Below, piece after piece: positions 46,749 through 56,804 of a DNA stretch of 64,000 nucleotides. The stretch comes from Linum tenue (Eukaryota; Streptophyta; Magnoliopsida; Malpighiales; Linaceae): assembly GCA_946122785.1 (NCBI GenBank), contig CAMGYJ010000006.1, positions 68,759,676 to 68,823,675 on the forward strand. The letters are read 5' to 3'. The position numbers and the translations under genes were made by a program. The notes beneath the pieces are model-generated. The model was given only the letters and a program-made list of their open reading frames with translations. It made no database searches and was not told where the DNA came from. Every line of letters begins with the position of its first letter. Positions within the stretch are counted from its first letter, which is position 1.

Positions 46749-47447
46749 CAGGGGCAGACCCAGGGACATTTAGGGGTGTCCCAGGACACCCCTAAATTTT
46801 GGAAGATCGATTATCCAACCCCTGGTGGTAATTTACGTATAAACAAAAAAAAAATATAAATAATAGTTCGGGACACCTTGAAATTTGAAAGAACGATTAT
46901 ACTACTCTCGTTTGTAGTTTGCGTATGGGAATATAAGTGGTAGCTTGGGAAATTCAAACCTCGGACACTACTATTACTAATAAATATAATTTTCATTAGG
47001 CTACAAATTTTTTATTGTTATATTCTAAACACTGTGTAATAGCAAAATCTTATTCTCTATCTTTAATTATTTTCAAAACCTAACAATTAATCTAATTACA
47101 AGATGCCATTAATTTGTATTGATTTTATGGTTGTTCGACAAGTGTTGAAAGTGTTTTTTTAGCTTTGAGTTACATCATGAACAAATTTGGAAGTAAAATG
47201 TGCATGAGTTCGTGAATGATTGTTTAGTAGGATATACCGAGACAAATTTGTTGAGCAGTGTAGACACCAAGTGTATTTTATAACTTTTTTTTTAATATGA
47301 AAATACATCATTGAATTTTTTTACCTTGTGCGAGTTGGATATTTTCTTATTTAAGAATAATATAATTTTATTAATTATTAATTATTTAATTTTACTTTAT
47401 TTTTTGAAAGATGACATCCCTATGTAAAATTCCTGGGTCCATCACTG
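46749..47447. mobile_element. hAT-like non-autonomous element
   Basis: Ends CAGGGGCAGACCCAGGGAC and (inverted) CAGTGATGGACCCAGGAAT. Flanks GCGACATT (46741-46748) and CCGACATT (47448-47455) agree in 7 of 8 bases. The GTGTCCCAGGACACCCC palindrome after the left end is shared with 28922-29529, so both belong to one family. Confidence 0.78.
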
Positions 47448-47455
47448 CCGACATT

Positions 47456-47872
47456 GACCAATGGTGATGTGGCACACGTAGATGTTGGCGAAGAACTGGG
47501 GAAGAAGGAATGAGAAGATTTTAGATAGATTATTTGTTTTTTTAATTATTATTTTGTTAAATAAAAATTAATTCTAAATATCATGTCAGATGTCGTATCA
47601 ACACTTACTAAACTTTCAGTTAAATATTAACGGTCAATGTCGGTCAACATTAACAGAAAATATATAATTCAAAACAGAAATGAAATATTGAATGGAATAA
47701 CACACTAGTAAGTAGTGACATTTTGTTCATAGTTCAGGTATTGTAGAGTACTAGTAAAAAAAATTATTATCTTACCAAATAAATAGACAAAAAGGTTATT
47801 ATCTTATTGTAACATCTTCTTCTACAGGCCAATCCGTTTTACATAGAGTTTCGTATAGCATTTTCTTTTGGG
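47456..47872. other. Intergenic, nothing recognised
   Basis: AT-rich spacer between two DNA transposons. Confidence 0.4.
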
Positions 47873-47881
47873 ATTGCAATA

Positions 47882-48296
47882 GGCAAAATACACCAACATG
47901 GCAACAACTTTCGAGTTTGTGACAATAATAGCCACTATTGAAGAAATACACAAAATAATCTGAATTTGGAATGGTTGTATGACAAATCTAGTCATATAAA
48001 AGGTGTTTATTTTTGGATATAATGTGTGATTTCATTTCACTGAATTACGATTTCTGGTCTAACCAGCCGGAATTCCTAGATCTGACCAGATATTACATAT
48101 GCTATATATTGGCCCCTTGCCGGCCGATTTGGTAATTGGTACTGGTTGTACAAGCCGGCAGGAAGCCGACATGACAACACTGGAGGACACCATTAAAGAA
48201 TTTGATATAATTTGCTATTTTGTGAATTTCTCCAAAAGTTACTATTATTTGCAAAAAAAAAAAAAAAGAGTTGTGCCTATACAGATGTATTTTGTC
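47882..48296. mobile_element. Small Mutator-like MITE, same family as 13910-15438
   Basis: Starts GGCAAAATACACCAAC and ends with the inverse of GACAAAATACATCTG. Flanks ATTGCAATA (47873-47881) and ATTCCAATA (48297-48305) match in 8 of 9 bases. Subterminal phrases TGTGACAATAATAGCC and AAATACACAAAATA repeat those of 13910-15438. Confidence 0.82.
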
Positions 48297-48305
48297 ATTC
48301 CAATA

Positions 48306-49146
48306 TGATGATTTTTTAAGAGATCGCTCGTCTTTGTACTGTTCTACTATGAGTACATTTAACTTCAAAGTTATAACAAAAACTCTTTCATTTCACCCCA
48401 AAATACATATTGTGCAATTGTTTCTTTTTTGTTGAATAAATTATAAAACATGAAATTGTTTCCAATGCCTCATAAATCTCTCTTGTATTTTGTTGTATTT
48501 TGTCGATATGAGATCACTTACCAATTATGTATTATGTCTCCTCTAATAAGCTTTTTTTCTCCCGTTTAAACATGACTTGGTAAGTTCTCCAACACAACCT
48601 TTGTATAGCGTATTCATAGGATTACTTCATTTGCAAGGTTTAGGTATTCCCAACTACATGCATTTTCATAAGTACAAAACAAATTCTAATGGCCAGGAGA
48701 AGTTTGGAGATGGGTGTGATGATGAGGCAAGATTTTGCAGAGGTTGCTCATACGCAATATTAGTAGTAATGTGTGTGTTTTCTTTCCTAGTACCTGGTTT
48801 TCTGGAAGGGGATTTGGTTTGCGGCTGGCGAGTTCCTGACTTTTTATGGGTTTAACTCGGTCTTGTCTTTACTTGCCTCCCAATTATCGTTAGATTTTGA
48901 CTTTACAGTTGTAGCTGATGACTGATGAGATATTGCAGAGATGGAAGTAGTAAAGCAAAAGCAAAATGCATAACAGAAACCGCGTGCAGTGGATTGCTAT
49001 GCAGTTGTTTCAGTAATGGATCGTGAACACTGACCAGTTCACATTCAGAAATTAGAGCAAGAATGAGGAGCCGTGCAAAGAGAGGCTTGACCGCTTGAGT
49101 TTTTGTCACACTTCCGGCGAATTAATCCATCACATAATTTCATACA

Positions 49147-49147
<1 letters not shown>
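48306..49147. other. Intergenic, nothing recognised
   Basis: A 92-codon ORF at 48577-48855 and a 68-codon minus ORF lack recognisable domains. Confidence 0.35.

Positions 49148-49190
<43 letters not shown>
49148..49190. repeat. AAT microsatellite
   Basis: Run of about eleven AAT units ending in an inverted ATT stretch (attattat). Confidence 0.9.
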
Positions 49191-49227
49191 GAAGGGATCA
49201 TATAAATAAGCTATCATGGTTATGTCT

Positions 49228-49622
49228 TCGGTGCACTCACTTTTTTGTGGTGCATTCAAGGCACCCACTTCATAATCGTCATTTTAAGCAGGCGATTCAT
49301 GTGAAAACGATGGCAATCATCACTTGTGGTATGATGAACAAGAACCATATGAATTTGTAAGAAAATCATTCAAGATTGACTTTAATTTGAATGATTTAAG
49401 GTTTAGGAATTTAGGGTTAACATTAGGGTTTACAATTTGAGATTTTGGGTTGGGATTCAAAATCGAAGATTAGTAGGTTAGGGTAATGCATTGATTAGTT
49501 GTGATTTTGTGTTATATCATCATACTAGACTAATGTTACCCATTAAATTTCAAACTTTGATGTATTACGACCACTTTTAGAGTTGGGTGCATTCAAAAAA
49601 GTTAGTGCACCGAAGTAGCCAC
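49228..49622 (+). mobile_element. MITE 'CTTCGGTGCACTCA', copy 1
   Basis: Starts CTTCGGTGCACTCACTTTTTT and ends GTTAGTGCACCGAAG, an inverted pair. The interior carries 'gcgattcatgt', 'atgatgaacaag', 'tttaatttgaatgattta' and a run of TTTAGGG-like words. Confidence 0.75.
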
Positions 49623-49648
49623 CAGCTATCACTATCTCTAGTGGTGTC

Positions 49649-50039
49649 TTTAGTTCACTCACTTTTTTGGGTGCATTCAATGCAATCGCTTTATAACCGT
49701 CATTATAAACATGTGATTCATGTCCAAATGATGTCAATCATCACTTATGATGTGATGAACAATAAAGCACATTAATTTGCACAAAAATCATTCAATATTT
49801 GCTTTAATTTGAAGGATTTAGAGTTTAGAGATTTAGGGTTAGGGTTTATAATTTGGGGTTTAGGGATAGAATTCAAAATTGGAGGTCTAGGGCTTAGGGT
49901 AATCCGTTAATTAGTTGTGATCATATGTTATATCATCATATTATACTAATCTACAAATTAAAATTCAAAATCCGACACCTTAAGACTAGTTTTTGAGTTG
50001 GGTGCATTGAATGCACTCACTTTTGTGAGTGCACCGAAG
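49649..50039 (+). mobile_element. MITE 'CTTCGGTGCACTCA', copy 2
   Basis: Same order of words as copy 1 with about one-fifth divergence by eye; ends GTGAGTGCACCGAAG. Only about 25 bp separates it from copy 1. Confidence 0.75.
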
Positions 50040-50063
50040 TAGTCACCTATATATATATATGTA

Positions 50064-50428
50064 TTCGGTGCACCCACTTCATAATTGTCATTCTGACCAT
50101 GCGATTCATGTCAAAACGGTATCAATTGTTGCTTATGATATTATGAACAAGAAGCACATGAATTTGAAAAAAATTAATTCAAAATTTACTATAATTTGAA
50201 TGATTTAGGATTTAGGGATTTAGGGTTAGGGTTTAGGTTTACAATTGGGGATTTTGGGTTGGGATTCAAAATTGAAGGTTAAGGGGTTAGGGTGTTGGAT
50301 TGATTTGTTATGGTTCTATGTCATATCATCATATTATATTTAGAGTACTAATTAAAGTTCAAAATTTGATGTATTATGGACGCTTTTAGAGTTGGGTGCA
50401 CTGAGTGCACCCAAAAAAGTGAGTGCAC
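50064..50428 (+). mobile_element. MITE 'CTTCGGTGCACTCA', copy 3
   Basis: Starts ATTCGGTGCACCCACTTC and ends AAGTGAGTGCACC. Its 50079-50247 portion is repeated exactly, inverted, at 50564-50732. Confidence 0.75.
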
Positions 50429-50563
50429 CGCTTGTAAAGTTGTACCTTAACATAATGATACAAATTCCTTTATGGTACAACCTAAACTTATACATTTATG
50501 TTATGGTACAACTTCAAGTTGTACATTAAAGCACCAATGCTATATAGCATAGTAGAAGTGCTC
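50426..50563. mobile_element. Fragment of the GTACAAC-rich MITE
   Basis: Matches the right half of 23921-24237 (ggtacaac, acttatac/ata, 'ttatggtacaacttcaa', 'gcatagtagaagt'). It fills the gap between MITE copies 3 and 4. Confidence 0.7.
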
Positions 50564-50782
50564 CAATTGTAAACCTAAACCCTAACCCTAAATCCCTAAA
50601 TCCTAAATCATTCAAATTATAGTAAATTTTGAATTAATTTTTTTCAAATTCATGTGCTTCTTGTTCATAATATCATAAGCAACAATTGATACCGTTTTGA
50701 CATGAATCGCATGGTCAGAATGACAATTATGATGCGGGTGCACTGAGTGCACTCGAAAAAGTGGGTGCATCGAATACGCCAC

Positions 50783-50786
<4 letters not shown>
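50564..50786 (-). mobile_element. MITE 'CTTCGGTGCACTCA', copy 4 (inverted, partial)
   Basis: Inverted relative to copies 1-3. It stops at ACAATTG in mid-element and continues at the other end to a terminal CGTATTCGATGCACCCAC (inverted). It contains an extra 'cgagtgcactcagtgcaccc' segment absent from copy 3. Confidence 0.75.

Positions 50787-50825
<39 letters not shown>
50787..50825. repeat. AT microsatellite
   Basis: About 18 TA units at the end of MITE copy 4. Confidence 0.9.
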
Positions 50826-50827
<2 letters not shown>

Positions 50828-51920
50828 TGACTTCTACGGTGCCCAGGGCAAAAGCCGGGTACGGGTACCTTGGCCGATCTTAACCGTTCGTTTTCAATCT
50901 CCACGGCTCACGTTTGTTAAACCTAACTGCGCCACTAAATAACTAAACAAATTACAAAAAGCCTCCTCCGCGTTAAGTTTGTTTTCATCCTAGTCCAACT
51001 AACTGCCCCGATTAAATTAAATGGATTAAGACCCAAACCCAATTGGGTAGACCCACTGCCGCCCAAACCAATTTCCAGTCTCCCTACCAATTACACGATC
51101 CCTCTCTCGTCTTGGAGGGACGCCCCTTCACAGTTCCAAGAGAAGCTCCCCATCCACATTCGACGTAGATTGAATTTCCCAAAAAAATTTTGTCTTGTTT
51201 CTTCTTCGCCATTGTATTTCCCCTGGCCTATCTCTTTCTAACACGATTACGGCGACCATGTCTATTATTGTGTTCATCGAACTTTTCATTTGCAAAAGAA
51301 CCCTTGAAAGAGGTTTGCTAACCCTAGGGTTCATGTCCCTAGTGCTTTGTCATCTTGTCTTAGCGTTATTGTGATTTTCTCGAGCCTTATATCTCTCGGT
51401 GAAATTTAGGTTTCCTGATATGTAGTGTTCGTCTCGCCCAGAGGATTGAGGAAGAAGATGAAGAACACATAATTTGATTCGAATCGGATGGAGAGGTCTC
51501 CTTAGTTTGTGTTTATGTATTAACGGTGCGTTTAGGACTAATTCTAGTTGGACTGGGTCTGATCATTGATTTTTGCAGGCTTTTAAATAACATTCAAACG
51601 TGGGCTTGTACATGACCCATGCAATATTCAAAAGTGGGCCTGGAACGTGCGAGCCCATTAGTTTTCTCCTGCGGTATCAGCGCCAACCCTAGTTTAACTA
51701 GCTTTAGTTACCCTAGTTTAACCTACACGAGTTAACATCATCATTACTACATATCTTCCCAAATCTTCTAACTCTTGACATTCCAGACTCAACCGTCTCC
51801 ATCACACGTCTCCACACTCAACCCCCACGATCACTTTTTCTTACACCTACAATCTCTCTTTCCCTACAATCTCTCTTTCCTCCATCTTCACCTTCCCTTG
51901 TTCCTTCTTCCTCTGACTCC
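50826..51920. other. Upstream of the transposon-protein gene
   Basis: Begins with 'ggtgacttctacggtgcccagg' and holds no recognised gene. The last 100 bp before 51921 are CT-rich and look like a leader. It may be the 5' part of the element that encodes 51921-52772; ends not defined. Confidence 0.35.
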
Positions 51921-52772
51921 ATGGCAAACATGAGCATTCTAACTCTATCAAACGACGACTGCCGATCCACCACAAGTCTCGCGGACTATCTTTCATTCAC
52001 GAGCAAGACATCTATTGTGGCCGAGTACGAGTTCATCCACCTGTCCCCTTTCCCTCAAGAAGTGAAGCAGCTAATTAAAAATCTTGGCTGGGAAAAGTTC
52101 TTCGATCTCCGGAGTCGAGGAAGCACCAGTTACTGCCCGCATGTGGTGAGGAAGTTCTACCACAATTTAGAGTTGTCTGGTCCCTCCGATTCTCATCTCG
52201 TGTCGGTCTTCCTGGGTTATAGAGCCTGCTTCCAGCCTCATCAGTTTGCTGAGATCCTAGATCTCACCGCCGCAGGACACCACATTGATAGCAGAAGCGA
52301 TCTTCGGCGGCTGTACGATTTTGATTTTGAAGTTGAACTGGGGAAACTGACGAATGGGCGCATCCAGGCTTCTTTCCTCCCAGATCCTCTTCGATTCCTC
52401 CATTGGATGATCGTCAACTGCTTCATGCCAAGGTACAGTGGTCATTCGATAATTCGTAGACTTGACCTGTTTATCCTTGTGCAAGCTCAAAGAGGTGTTC
52501 CTCTTAACCTCGCATCTCTCATGTGCGTGAACATGGTTGAGGCTGCTCCTAGAGGGGAAAACTGGTACACTGCCTTTCCATATGCCACCTTCTTGACCAC
52601 CTTTCTTGGAAGGGTTGGGATGGATATGGGGGTTTATGCTAGGGAGGACCATTCCGCCTATTTGCCAGTCTACCGTATCGTCGAAGTGACCAATACTTTT
52701 TATGACCTTCGACATACGGAGCATGAAGAGACCCCTGAGGCATCCTCAAGCAAACGTCCTCGGCTTACATGA
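51921..52772 (+). CDS. Putative plant transposon protein domain protein
   Basis: Intronless ORF of 283 codons. The segment from about residue 45 to 215 (VKQLIKNLGWEKFFDLRSRG, YCPHVVRKFYHNLEL, FLGYRACFQPHQFAEILDL, SFLPDPLRFLHWMIVNCF, IIRRLDLFILVQAQRGVP) matches the pattern of the 'putative plant transposon protein' domain (PF20167 type) found in many repeated plant ORFs: strand-break phrase, FYxNL, then a conserved helical region. It ends with a basic KRPRLT tail. No catalytic residues are known. It could be part of a retroelement or DNA transposon; the neighbours give no decision. Confidence 0.7.
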   Translation: MANMSILTLSNDDCRSTTSLADYLSFTSKTSIVAEYEFIHLSPFPQEVKQLIKNLGWEKFFDLRSRGSTSYCPHVVRKFYHNLELSGPSDSHLVSVFLGYRACFQPHQFAEILDLTAAGHHIDSRSDLRRLYDFDFEVELGKLTNGRIQASFLPDPLRFLHWMIVNCFMPRYSGHSIIRRLDLFILVQAQRGVPLNLASLMCVNMVEAAPRGENWYTAFPYATFLTTFLGRVGMDMGVYAREDHSAYLPVYRIVEVTNTFYDLRHTEHEETPEASSSKRPRLT

Positions 52773-53789
52773 GAGTCGATTGATGCAGGGCGGGGTGGAG
52801 CAGTGAAGGGGCCAGCATTGGATGTGTTTTGTTAAGAAGTTTACTGTAAGGCTTCGTTGTTTTTTTTTTCCAGTCTTTTTCTCCAGCACTCAAAACTGTC
52901 AGGTACTGAGGGGAGCCAGTACATCATCTGACTAGGAAAGTCTCCCATTTTTTTTAATTATCCAGACAAATATTTTTCTATGCATGCAGTATTTTGTGAA
53001 TTTGCCATGGCTAATTTCCCTAAGACAGGTGACGAGATGCAGTAATGGTCATCCCTAAGCAAGGAGGTGCAATTGCATCCTACACTTGCTATGATGTGAG
53101 AAACTATTGCAAGGGTGCAAATTTGGTTGCAATTGGAATTGGCCCACGAGTGGGGACTATTGATGAAATTGCAATGTTTTCTCAAAATTATAGAAGTGGA
53201 AGTAGGGACTACCTATGAAATTGCAAATGAATTTCATTGGGGGAGATTTTAATCCGCTTTTGTTCTAAGCAGTTCCAATTAGGTTGATTATAATGATTTT
53301 TTATCTATGGTGATTTTCCCCCTTTTTCATCAAGACTCATGCTTCTTTTATCCCCCTGTGGATCTATCATGCTTCGTTTATAGTAAAATATCTTTTTAAT
53401 TATACGCAATAAAGAATCCATTAATTATGTATGCCTTTTTATTGTATTTATTACTACAATGAATTCTCTGACTAAAAGGGGAGTGAAAACATCGTTGGTG
53501 GAAATTCAAGGAATGGAATGATAAGGGCTGTGCATAAATTCAATTTCTGTAAATAATTAATTTTATTATTATTAGTTAGTAACGTCATTAGTTTTAGTTA
53601 GTGGGTTAGTGGCTCCTACTTTGTAGCTTCAATCTGTTCAAGAGTTGGTACTTAAGCCACTCTCCTCATCAATGTAAATCACTACTTTCAATCCTTTACA
53701 TGGAAGCCTTTCCATATCCTAGGAACATTAAATTAATTATATAAGAATTTTCTATCTGCCTTGTACTGGGTTTGGTCATTATTTATACT
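52773..53789. other. Intergenic, nothing recognised
   Basis: AT-rich; includes short inexact repeats of 'gaaattgcaa' near 53080-53240. Confidence 0.35.
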
Positions 53790-53935
53790 GATTGGGAGCC
53801 AATCAGTTTTACCTTTTGGGTTACCTATACATGAATGCAAATTTAATTATACGATTGGGAGCCAATCAGTTTTACCTTTTGGGTTACCTATACATGAATG
53901 CAAATTTAATTATACGATTGGGAGCCAATCAGTTT
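53790..53935. repeat. 63-bp tandem repeat, 2.3 copies
   Basis: 53790-53852 and 53853-53915 appear identical, beginning GATTGGGAGCCAATCAGTTT; a third copy breaks off after that phrase (53916-53935). Confidence 0.92.
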
Positions 53936-54059
53936 AACTATACATGATCCCAATTAAACCTCTCTACAAGATACAATGGCTTGAAGCCTTGAACAGAAGC
54001 AACCTCACTCACAAGTTGGAAGCTGGAATTTTGGTGAAGTCCCTTTGCCATTTCCACGA

Positions 54060-54290
54060 AAAAACAAACCAAACCAAACCAAATATAGAAAGCATTCACA
54101 ATACCAAAAACCAAATATAGCAAGCATTCACAATACCAAAAACCAAATATACAAAGCATTCACCAAACCAAAAACCAAACCAAAAACCAAATATAAAAAC
54201 CATTCACCAAACCAAACTAAAAACCAAATATAAAAAGCATTCACCAAACCAAAAACCAAATATAAAAACCAAAAATAATAAGCATTCACC
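54060..54290. repeat. Minisatellite of about 30-bp units
   Basis: Units of the type 'aaaccaaatata-aaagcattcaccaaacc' recur seven or eight times, with short AAACC expansions between them. The minus strand stays open and reads as repeated VNAFYIWF, probably a by-product. Confidence 0.85.
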
Positions 54291-54361
54291 GAACCAAATA
54301 AAAAACGGTTGTCCATCATCCTGAGAAAAAAAAACATAACTGTTGTCCATCATCTTGAAAA

Positions 54362-56140
54362 CTAAAACGCAAACGCAAAATCAGGTTGTTCTTGGGCTCG
54401 TTGACTGGGTTTCCTTGTGCTCTTCTCTTTCCTTTTTCCTCTTTTCATGGGTTTCTTGTACTCTTCCACTGCAGCTTCAACTTGAGGTGCAACTCTTCTT
54501 GCTTCCGTGAGCACCATATGCCTTATGTAGTTCATGGGCTCTCGAACAAGGTACAAAGCGATCTGCATCCTCCTCACTTGAGTGCATGGCTATCAACATC
54601 AACAAACATGGTGCTTACCGCATGATTCAAAAATAACAATCAATTGTGGTTTTCTAATATGCGAATTAGAATTGTCTTTACCCAAATATAAGAGGAGTCC
54701 CAGCTTGCGCCAAACATCCACATGCATACCCAGACTCCACTGTCAGACCTACATAAAATAAAAGCATTGCATGATAAGAACCAAGTTGATAAGTCGTCGT
54801 TTAATATCACAAAAAAATGGGCATACTTACCGATTAAGTTGTTCTTGATCCTTTGAAGGAGTTGGGTACGCAAACTCCGCAATCCTTCGTGGCGACAATC
54901 CTTGTTCACGATAGAGAATCTTCCACAAGGCTTGCATAAAGCTCATCTGTACAAATTAAGAAACATTTGTACTTAGAAAGAGTTATTTACATTTTTTTGA
55001 GTTATAACGGCACAATGTCACAAATTTACCATTGTTTGAACATATTGTAGTCGAAAGGAATTGCGATCTTCATTTGGTTGTGGATCCAAGATATGGACTT
55101 CTTTCTTGTCCAACTTAATGACAGCCAAGTACCAATGGGCATTATCTCTCATCGGAACACACACCTACATATGCGGAAATTGTCAACACGTATTAAAAAA
55201 ATAAACTGCAAACCATGTAATACTTATTAAGAAGAACAGTTTACCTTGTTCACCATATTGGTTCGACTAAGGAATTTTGATTGGTATAGGTCTAATGCCA
55301 TCTTGGGTGTTATTCAACATGAAATCACTAGTTCCTGCCCATGTGGTAGTTGCACAATTGAAATTTTGTCAACACAATATGATTCACGTTAAAAAAACAT
55401 GTGTTGTAATTTTTTTGGTGAGAGGAAATTGTCATTAAGTATAATCGGACCACAACCTGTAGTTCAGCAGGCAGATAGCACACTCCTTTTCCGTCCTTGG
55501 AATTTGTCCACAACTCTTCTAGAGTCAAGTGGCAGGCCATCGCTGTTATAACCTAATATAACATGGACAAAAAACACTTCATGATACTATCGAGTTGTTA
55601 TAAAATAATTCTACGTAGAAAGCATTGATAGTGGGCAAACAAAACAAAATTTTGGAGTTCCGTTGATTACTTCAGCATCTACGAATGAGCGAGGGCTTAA
55701 GGACCACAATGACTTCCTCGTACAAGAGTTGTTAGAGGTTTTGACCAATACTTCGTCAGGTGGCAGATGGGCTAAAAATATATAGTGAGCAAGCTGGATT
55801 TGCTCATCATCGTATTCCATAGCGGTAGGTAGCTTAAACTTCAAAACAACCTGGAATAGGGGCCACAAATAAACACGAGTTGAAATGCATTCGTTATGAC
55901 GGAATAACGGCAATGAACACTTCAATGGCAAACATGACACCTTTATTACCTTGTCAACAGAAGGTAGACAAATACTTTCTCCATTTGGCTTCTTTGGTGT
56001 GACCTCAGAGTCAGATTCATCGTCCGAAATAAAAACGATGACTGAAGCAGGAGTGGGTGGAGTGCTTACACCTTTGGGTATCCAATTGGTTTCTTTGTTG
56101 GAGTCACAAATTCGGCTGTCTCCTACAATGACAGTGAACC
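54362..56140 (-). CDS. ULP1-like C48 peptidase-type transposon protein
   Basis: Multi-exon minus gene. Exons I can place: about 56139-55950, 55850-55671, 55552-55457, an exon ending at 55245, 55164-55030, 54946-54831, 54748-54682, 54562-54362. Signature order: RKSLWSLSPRSFVDAE with VITAMACHLTLEELW (the region before the core), then DNAHWYLAVIKLDKKEVHILD with the catalytic His and Asp of ULP1/SENP proteases, then SDSGVWVCMWMFG, where the nucleophile position of the DCGV motif is Ser (AGT). The C-terminus is basic (KPMKRGKRKEKSTRKPS). The 5' end is unresolved: a possible start at 56240 does not join in frame. The exon before 55245 may contain a frameshift. Such genes travel with certain Mutator-like elements; a head-to-head transposase gene supports that here. 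Confidence 0.75.
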
Positions 56141-56240
56141 TGCGATTAATAAATTAACTAGAATGAATTTCAATGGTAAAAAGAGCTATTATACATACCA
56201 CAAGCTTGGACGAAGAGCGAGTAAGTCTCCTATTTTCCAT

Positions 56241-56804
56241 TTTGTGCCTCTAATCTAAGCTTTACTCCGTACTCAAAATCGCAGCAAAGAAGGATATGGA
56301 ACCACTGCTCTACCGATGAAGGTTAATTATATATACAAGGTTAGGATAAATTGTGGCGCCATATTTTTTCCGCGGAAAAATAGTTAGGGTTTAGTCTAAG
56401 GTACATGATCTTGGGATAAACATGGGTAGTTATTAAACCTAAAATTAAAAAGATACTTTTTTCGATTGAATAAAGAATTGAGTGCTATTAGTAAATATTC
56501 GCTCACATTAATATTTGATCCTTCCCCATACACGTAGTAGACACCTAGAGTCAGCTGGCGTTTGCCTTTACTACGAAAGGTTTTTCATTTTAAATATTTT
56601 CGTTATTTGTGAAAATGGTAAAGAAATCACTAAGATAAAGAACAGAAAGTTCAACTCGTTCCTACCAAAAATATAAGATATCACAAATCGTGTTATTAAT
56701 GGGGATAATTATTAAGTGGCCCATTGAATCATTAATTCGGCCATCATTCCCAGTAGGGTTTTGTAATCTACGTCCTTGGTTCCCCAAAATTTCCAGCCGT
56801 GACA
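56241..56804. promoter_or_regulatory. Shared promoter region of the divergent transposon genes
   Basis: About 560 bp between the ULP1-like gene (-) and the transposase gene (+). AT-rich; no definite TATA pair can be assigned. Confidence 0.4.

Noticed and set aside
54128..54337. Minus ORF of repeated VNAFYIWF
   Set aside because: Produced by the 30-bp minisatellite; not linked in frame to the ULP1-like gene.
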